DNA of 64,000 bases, from positions 563,501-627,500 of the forward strand of contig CAHIKZ030000961.1 in the NCBI GenBank assembly GCA_903632075.3, read 5' to 3'. Positions within the stretch are counted from its first letter, which is position 1, and each line of letters opens with the position of its first letter. The notes under the pieces are model-generated. The model was given only the letters and a program-made list of their open reading frames with translations. It was not told where the DNA came from and did not search any database. Both the position numbers and the translations under genes were made by a program. This DNA comes from Acanthosepion pharaonis. Lineage: Eukaryota > Mollusca > Cephalopoda > Sepiida > Sepiidae. Shown here piece after piece: positions 59,560 through 64,000 of the stretch.

Positions 59560-60915
59560 TTTCTTTCTTGAAACAAGACCCTCCCCCACAGAAGTTATCA
59601 TAAAACTCATGGAGCATATTCTTACATTGAATACTTTCAACTTCAATGGAGCACACTAGCTAGAAGTAAGAGGCTTTGCCATGGGCACTGTTGCAGCTCC
59701 ATCATATACTACAATCTTCATGGGAGAATTTAAGGAGACCCATATCTATCCCCTCATCGGTAGCGACTGCTTATTCTATGCAAGATATATCGATGATATA
59801 TTCCTTGTATACACGGGCAGTGACTACAAACTTACCCAATTCCTCATGACCCTAAACACAGTACACGACTCAATTAAGTTTGACTGAAAATTCCACAAGA
59901 TCAGTAACATTTTTAGACACCCGCATTTACATATATAAAAACAGAAAACTACAAACTACTACACTCTAAAATCACCGACACCCACGACTATCTACACTTT
60001 AAGTCTTCCCACTCTAAACAGCTGAAGGAGAAAATTTTCTATTCACAAGCACTTAGACTCAGAAGGATATGTTCCAAGAATGAAAAACTAAATAAACACA
60101 CTCAAAATCTCGAGCATAAATTCACAAAACGTGGCAATAAACAATACCAAACCAGGGAACAAAAAAATAAATCAAATTCCACACGTAGAGAAGACACCCT
60201 AATGTACAAAATTAAAAATAAATCTAGACGCGTCCCTCTCGTAACCACTTTAAATCTCACTCTGACTCCACTATCCAAGATAATCAAAGGTCGCTGAGAA
60301 GTACTATATCTCAAACAAAACTTTAAAAAATTGTTTGAGGAACGGGCCTTCTTGCATATCGTAGACCTAACAACCTAAAGGAAATTATAGGTAGTAATCA
60401 CATTTCACGAGATAAGGTAATCCATAATAAACCAAAAACAAAAACAACATGATTTTCCCAACCACGTAACAAGAAAAAGTAGTATATGCTGTAACCACAT
60501 TAGACGCACTAATTCGTTCACTAGCTCAGTCACTAAATCTAATTTCAAAATCTACCACGACTCTAATTGTAGAAGTCATAACATAATTTACCTTCTAGAA
60601 TGCACACTATGCCAGAAACAATATGGTGGGAAAATCTGAATGGCCCTTTCACTACAGAATTAATAATTATCGCAATCGAATTAAGGCGACTGACCACGAA
60701 AGAATTTTACCTGTAGAACAACATTTCCGCCTACAGAAACACGATTTTAAAACCCATGCAAAATTCACTATAATTGAGAAAATAGAAAAGTTCAGAGCAG
60801 ATAAAATTAGAAAGATTTTAGAAGACCATGAAGATAAATGGATTCTGTGTCTCATAGCACTCCGTGCAGATAGGCTTAATCACAAATTTAACAACATAGA
60901 TATAATTAATATATA
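59560..60915 (+). mobile_element. Penelope-like element, RT to GIY-YIG, broken
   Basis: RT part: PPTEVIIKLMEHILTLNTFN, a stop, EVRGFAMGTVAAPSYTTIFM, CLFYARYIDDIFLVYTGSDY (catalytic YIDD at about 59785), LTQFLMTLNTVHDSIKFD. Then about 700 bp of frame-hopping linker with 'QLKEKIFYSQALRLRRI' and 'SSICCNHIRRTNSFTSS'. GIY-YIG part: IIYLLECTLCQKQYGGKSEW, RINNYRNRIKATDHERILPV, EQHFRLQKHDFKTHAKFTII, EKIEKFRADKIRKILEDHED (60590-60915). The GIY-YIG motif is IYL...YGG, with the catalytic Glu region preserved. Several stops and frameshifts make it inactive. It is the most complete PLE here. Confidence 0.85.
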
Positions 60916-61363
60916 GCCTCACAAGTCAGGCCCTACCCACATTTCTAACCCACGCAAGACAGACATGCTTGCGGAGGGGATAAGGCCTCACACTTATACA
61001 CACACCCATACTAATATACTTACACACATCATACTCACTCCACAAAGTGCTAAATGATAATACACACCCACACTAATATACACACTTACACACATCATAC
61101 ACACTCACTTCCTAAGAACTAAATAACACAAACACATCCCCTTTCCAGGAACCAATAAAACTGTCAAAATGACCAATGGAATTCAGAGCAGCATGAATCC
61201 ATCCAGCTCTTATCTTAAATAACAACTTAAAAGATACTGTTTGACCAACACAAGGACTGACCAAAATTTATAAAAAATAAATAAATAAAAACAAATTAAA
61301 ACTACAGATAAAGATAATTTTCTCCATCAAGTCATTCATTTCTGTAGTTCACTGCCACTAACA
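60916..61363. other. PLE 3' region with CA-rich spacer
   Basis: 'cacttatacacacacccata' and 'ctaatatac' blocks recur (60988-61110). No gene. It connects the PLE stop codon with the ribozyme motif at 61364-61418. Confidence 0.5.
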
Positions 61364-61418
61364 AGATTTTTTTTTCTCCTGAGGATGGCCATGCTGGCCG
61401 AAACTAGTCGAGGAATCT
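61364..61418 (+). ncRNA. Hammerhead ribozyme motif at PLE 3' end
   Basis: In order: AGATT (61364-61368), T-run, CTC (61376-61378), core CTGAGGA (61379-61385), T, stem II GGCC-ATGCT-GGCC (61387-61399), core GAAA (61400-61403), stem III from palindromic ACTAGT, cleavage-site C (61409), GAG (61410-61412, pairs with CTC), G, AATCT (61414-61418, pairs with AGATT). All invariant positions are kept, with N7 = G and one extra T before stem II. It follows the PLE coding region in the same orientation, where PLE ribozymes are expected. Confidence 0.7.
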
Positions 61419-61506
61419 AACTGAAATAATAAAACGAAAAAATAGCAATATACAACCCAGTGTGTCTGAAAATTTTAATTTTTAATATTTTTTAGGGTTC
61501 AAAACA

Positions 61507-61528
61507 TATATATATATATATATATATA
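61507..61528. repeat. Short (TA)n
   Basis: About 22 bp of TA beside repeat B. Confidence 0.9.
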
Positions 61529-61537
61529 GCGAGATGG

Positions 61538-61722
61538 ATAGACTTGGATGGCAACTGACCTGAATTCAGAACCTGCGGAGGGTCGTTTTGGGACCTTGTG
61601 GCACATGGTGCACCAGTCCTCTGTATTCGGCCCTTTAAAAAGTGTGGGTGGTTCTGAACAAAACATCATCATTATTATCAAATCATATGTGCTGGTTGTC
61701 TGGATGTTGGTTCGTAGGACAA
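61538..61722 (+). repeat. Dispersed repeat B, copy 2
   Basis: 'ttggatggcaactgacctga', 'gggaccttgtggcacatggt', 'ccctttaaaaagtgtgggtg' and 'gttggttcgtaggac' match 5466-5650. The left junction differs, so repeat B is an entity separate from SINE-A. Confidence 0.65.
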
Positions 61723-62577
61723 AATATATGCTATATATTTAATATATATGGTATATAAAATGTATGCGATATATTTAGTATATAAGAAATACCTATTCTT
61801 TGCCGACATTGTCAAAATTTTCCCTTAAATAATGTTTAAAAATAAAATTAAAAATAAAACAATGCGAGCTGGTCATATCATATAATAATAATTTTTAAAT
61901 AATTTAAGTAATTCTATTACATTCATTTGATTTAAAAAGAAATATAGTCTATTAGTAATTAAGAGTAAAAATAATATTTTAAAATTGTAGTTCAATATAA
62001 CGTATTCTAACCCAAATACCCCTTTTAGAAAGAATCCTTAAGTATATAAATGCGAATTTAACGGAAAAAATGCCGATAATTTTTTTGTCGTTAATAAAAA
62101 ACACAAAAAAAAAGACGACATGCGTTGAACGGATGTCAAAATTCATTGAAAAATGCACCCCTTCCTTCCCTAAACGTAACTTCTTTTTCGACCGTAACTC
62201 ATAATTGATACAACAATAGTTAATAAAAAAGAACACGCTACTGCCCCTGTCTAAATGATTGGATTTCTCTGTATCCTTGGAAACAAGAATTTATGAATAT
62301 ATATGTGTGTTTAAAACTCAGTAAATTTAAAAATAAGTTATTACAAAATTCGCTTGAAGATGAAACAGAAATAAGGCTTTTAATTTAATTATATAATTAA
62401 ATTTGAAGTTTTTAGCTTCGGTTTTTGAAACATGGTAATTCCTGTGTAGTGAAGAAACCATATTGTAAATTAGATAACTTATTATATCTATGCTCTGTAA
62501 ATTTGCATTGAGCACTGTTTTATAAAAATAAATATATCAATAAGAACACCGGATGATATATCTTACTTTTTTTTTTT
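61723..62577. other. Non-coding, unassigned
   Basis: Very AT-rich, several 'tatatttaatatatatgg' variants near 61735-61790. No gene. Frames on the minus strand (61979-62236, 62327-62515) have no motif. Confidence 0.35.
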
Positions 62578-62622
62578 TTAGCGTTTCACCCCAAGCAAGG
62601 CGGAAAGCCACTAGGACTGTTC
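62578..62622 (-). repeat. Jockey-like LINE 3' end scrap
   Basis: 'gcgtttcaccccaagcaagg' and 'cggaaagccactag' is the reverse of the 3' sequence following the jockey-like fragment at 9810-9845. Confidence 0.65.
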
Positions 62623-62632
62623 GTTCTTTTTA

Positions 62633-62638
<6 letters not shown>

Positions 62639-62694
<56 letters not shown>
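62639..62694. repeat. (TA)n microsatellite
   Basis: About 55 bp of TA; further arrays at 62818-62850 and 62916-62950. Confidence 0.95.
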
Positions 62695-62699
<5 letters not shown>

Positions 62700-62812
62700 G
62701 CCGTTATCCTATAAAAACAGTGCATTTTCTTTATACGGAGTTTTGTCTTTTATCCTGAAGAAACCGAAACGAAGCCAACGAAAACACCTTGTTTATAGAC
62801 TTTTAAAATTTG

Positions 62813-62850
<38 letters not shown>

Positions 62851-62853
<3 letters not shown>

Positions 62854-62911
62854 CATTACTGGTATGTCTAATTTCATGTAACACACACAAACACTTGAAA
62901 ATGAAACAGAA

Positions 62912-62953
<42 letters not shown>

Positions 62954-63004
62954 TGTGTGTGTGTGTGTGTGTGCTACATGAAATTAAACATACCAGTAAT
63001 GTTC
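62851..63004. repeat. Inverted repeat, 34-bp arms around (TA)n
   Basis: Arms 62851-62884 and 62971-63004 are inverted copies with two mismatches, each reading 'gaacattactggtatgt' from the outside. The centre holds (CA)n/(GT)n edges and a (TA)n array. Outside the left arm is another (TA)n. It could form a cruciform. Confidence 0.85.
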
Positions 63005-64000
63005 ATTCAGGTGTATGTTTATATAATCCATTTAAGTTGAAAGAAGAAATTTACGAGAATCATTTGCGTCATACAGTCAAGTTGAAAGCATCGGGATGCC
63101 TCATTGGAGAAATATTACACCACTGGAACGTTACCATTGATTTTCAGTGATCATAAGTTTCATTTGATATAACGAAGAAACTGTGTTTAGCAAACCTACA
63201 CAAATGATTTCTATGGAATATAACAAAACTATAAATAAAGCAAACTTATTAAGCCAATTCAGTCGATATCTACAGAAATTTTGGGTAATTTGCATAAGAG
63301 TATCATAAGTTTTATTATGTAACCCATAAATAAAGTTCACTTAAGAACACACTAACAGCATTATCATGTAACCTATGGTGCTATAATCTGTCAGTAATGC
63401 TTACACAAATTTATGACTACCAAAAATCTCGTTTGACCTCATTTCAATGGAGGCGATCACCAACCTGCACTTCGAGAGGTTGCTAATTTTAATCCCTGAC
63501 TCCTGATAATTCCACGAAGATATAATGCCAAGTAGGCTTCTGGAATTCCCCCTCTAGTCCCATATACACGCACTTTAAATTCGACCTTGTGTCGCATTCC
63601 GTTCGAGTAGGCGCTGTTAGATATCGTGTTACAAACACTAAAACCTCATTTTAACGTCCCTTATGGTTCACATGGTCTGTAATGAACGGATTTTTTTTTT
63701 CTCCTGAGCGAACTTACATAAATGTTAGAAAATATCATTAATCAAGTCCAACTTACGTTACTAGGTACACGTCAACCGTCTAAAATATGTCGAATTCTAT
63801 CATTCAGTAAATCCTGGTTTTCGGAAGATAAAACGATCAATTTGATGCAGTTTCGTTTTTTGTTTTTTCTTATTCTACGGATTTTAAAAATTAAAAAGCT
63901 GTAAAGTACGTTATATAATCACCTTAGATTTCCAAAAAGGGATAATCTCATGCGGTGATTTTATACTACCCCAATACAAAAAGGCATTTATTAATTATAA
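63005..64000. other. Non-coding, one shared SINE-like module
   Basis: At 63573-63605 'ctttaaattcgaccttgtgt' and 'cgcattcc' is the module seen at 18311, 18561, 18826 and in solo LTR 1. The 62953-63150 frame has no recognised motif. The rest is unassigned. Confidence 0.4.

Noticed and set aside
62750..62785. Hammerhead-like 'cctgaagaaaccgaaacgaa'
   Set aside because: There is no room for stem II between the two core strands.

Overview
The window reads as intergenic or intronic DNA from a large, repeat-laden metazoan genome, most probably a cephalopod mollusc and quite possibly Octopus. This is inferred from overall style: very AT-rich sequence, dozens of long (TA)n arrays, tRNA-derived SINEs, many Penelope-like element (PLE) relics, and non-LTR retrotransposon C-termini of the kind that litter octopus assemblies. 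I found no host protein-coding gene, rRNA or intact tRNA gene that I can defend. Nearly every open frame is either a decayed transposon protein or the translation of a microsatellite.

Layout. 0-6 kb: small TIR elements (pogo-like MITEs), a degenerate tandem block, (TCTA)n, and a SINE. 7-10 kb: two fragments of one jockey-like LINE C-terminus. 10.7-20 kb: dispersed repeats that carry (TA)n arrays at fixed positions, a degenerate minisatellite, a solo LTR (16.7-17.4 kb), SINE-like modules, and copies of an unusual retroposon here called family V. 20.4-23.3 kb: a mariner copy with 32-bp TIRs and a dead D,D34D transposase, then a second TIR transposon that splits a PLE. 23.7-29.7 kb: fragments of an endonuclease/RT LINE (here LINE-1f), two copies of a hAT-like non-autonomous element, and family V inserted in LINE-1f. 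29.7-33.5 kb: a 48-bp minisatellite split by a second solo LTR. 36.5-48 kb: another LINE whose C-terminus has a restriction-like endonuclease motif (RPD-X14-D). Its copies are repeatedly bordered by (TAA)n. A PLE with inverted terminal arms, a 0.5-kb polypurine tract and the best family V insertion (perfect 18-bp target duplication, 17-unit minisatellite tail) also lie here. 48.7-62 kb: a tRNA-headed SINE with a hammerhead-like core, an antisense PLE split by a SINE, foldback elements, a tail-to-head PLE junction, and a PLE with RT (YIDD) and GIY-YIG parts.

The best leads are: (1) family V, a retroposon with an internal variable repeat and a tandem-repeat 3' tail; (2) near-complete hammerhead ribozyme folds at PLE termini (39644-39707 +, 59413-59455 -, 61364-61418 +); (3) the (TAA)n-associated R4/Dong-like LINE; (4) (TA)n arrays carried at defined slots of dispersed elements. 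All coordinates of repeats are by eye and may be off by several to tens of bases.
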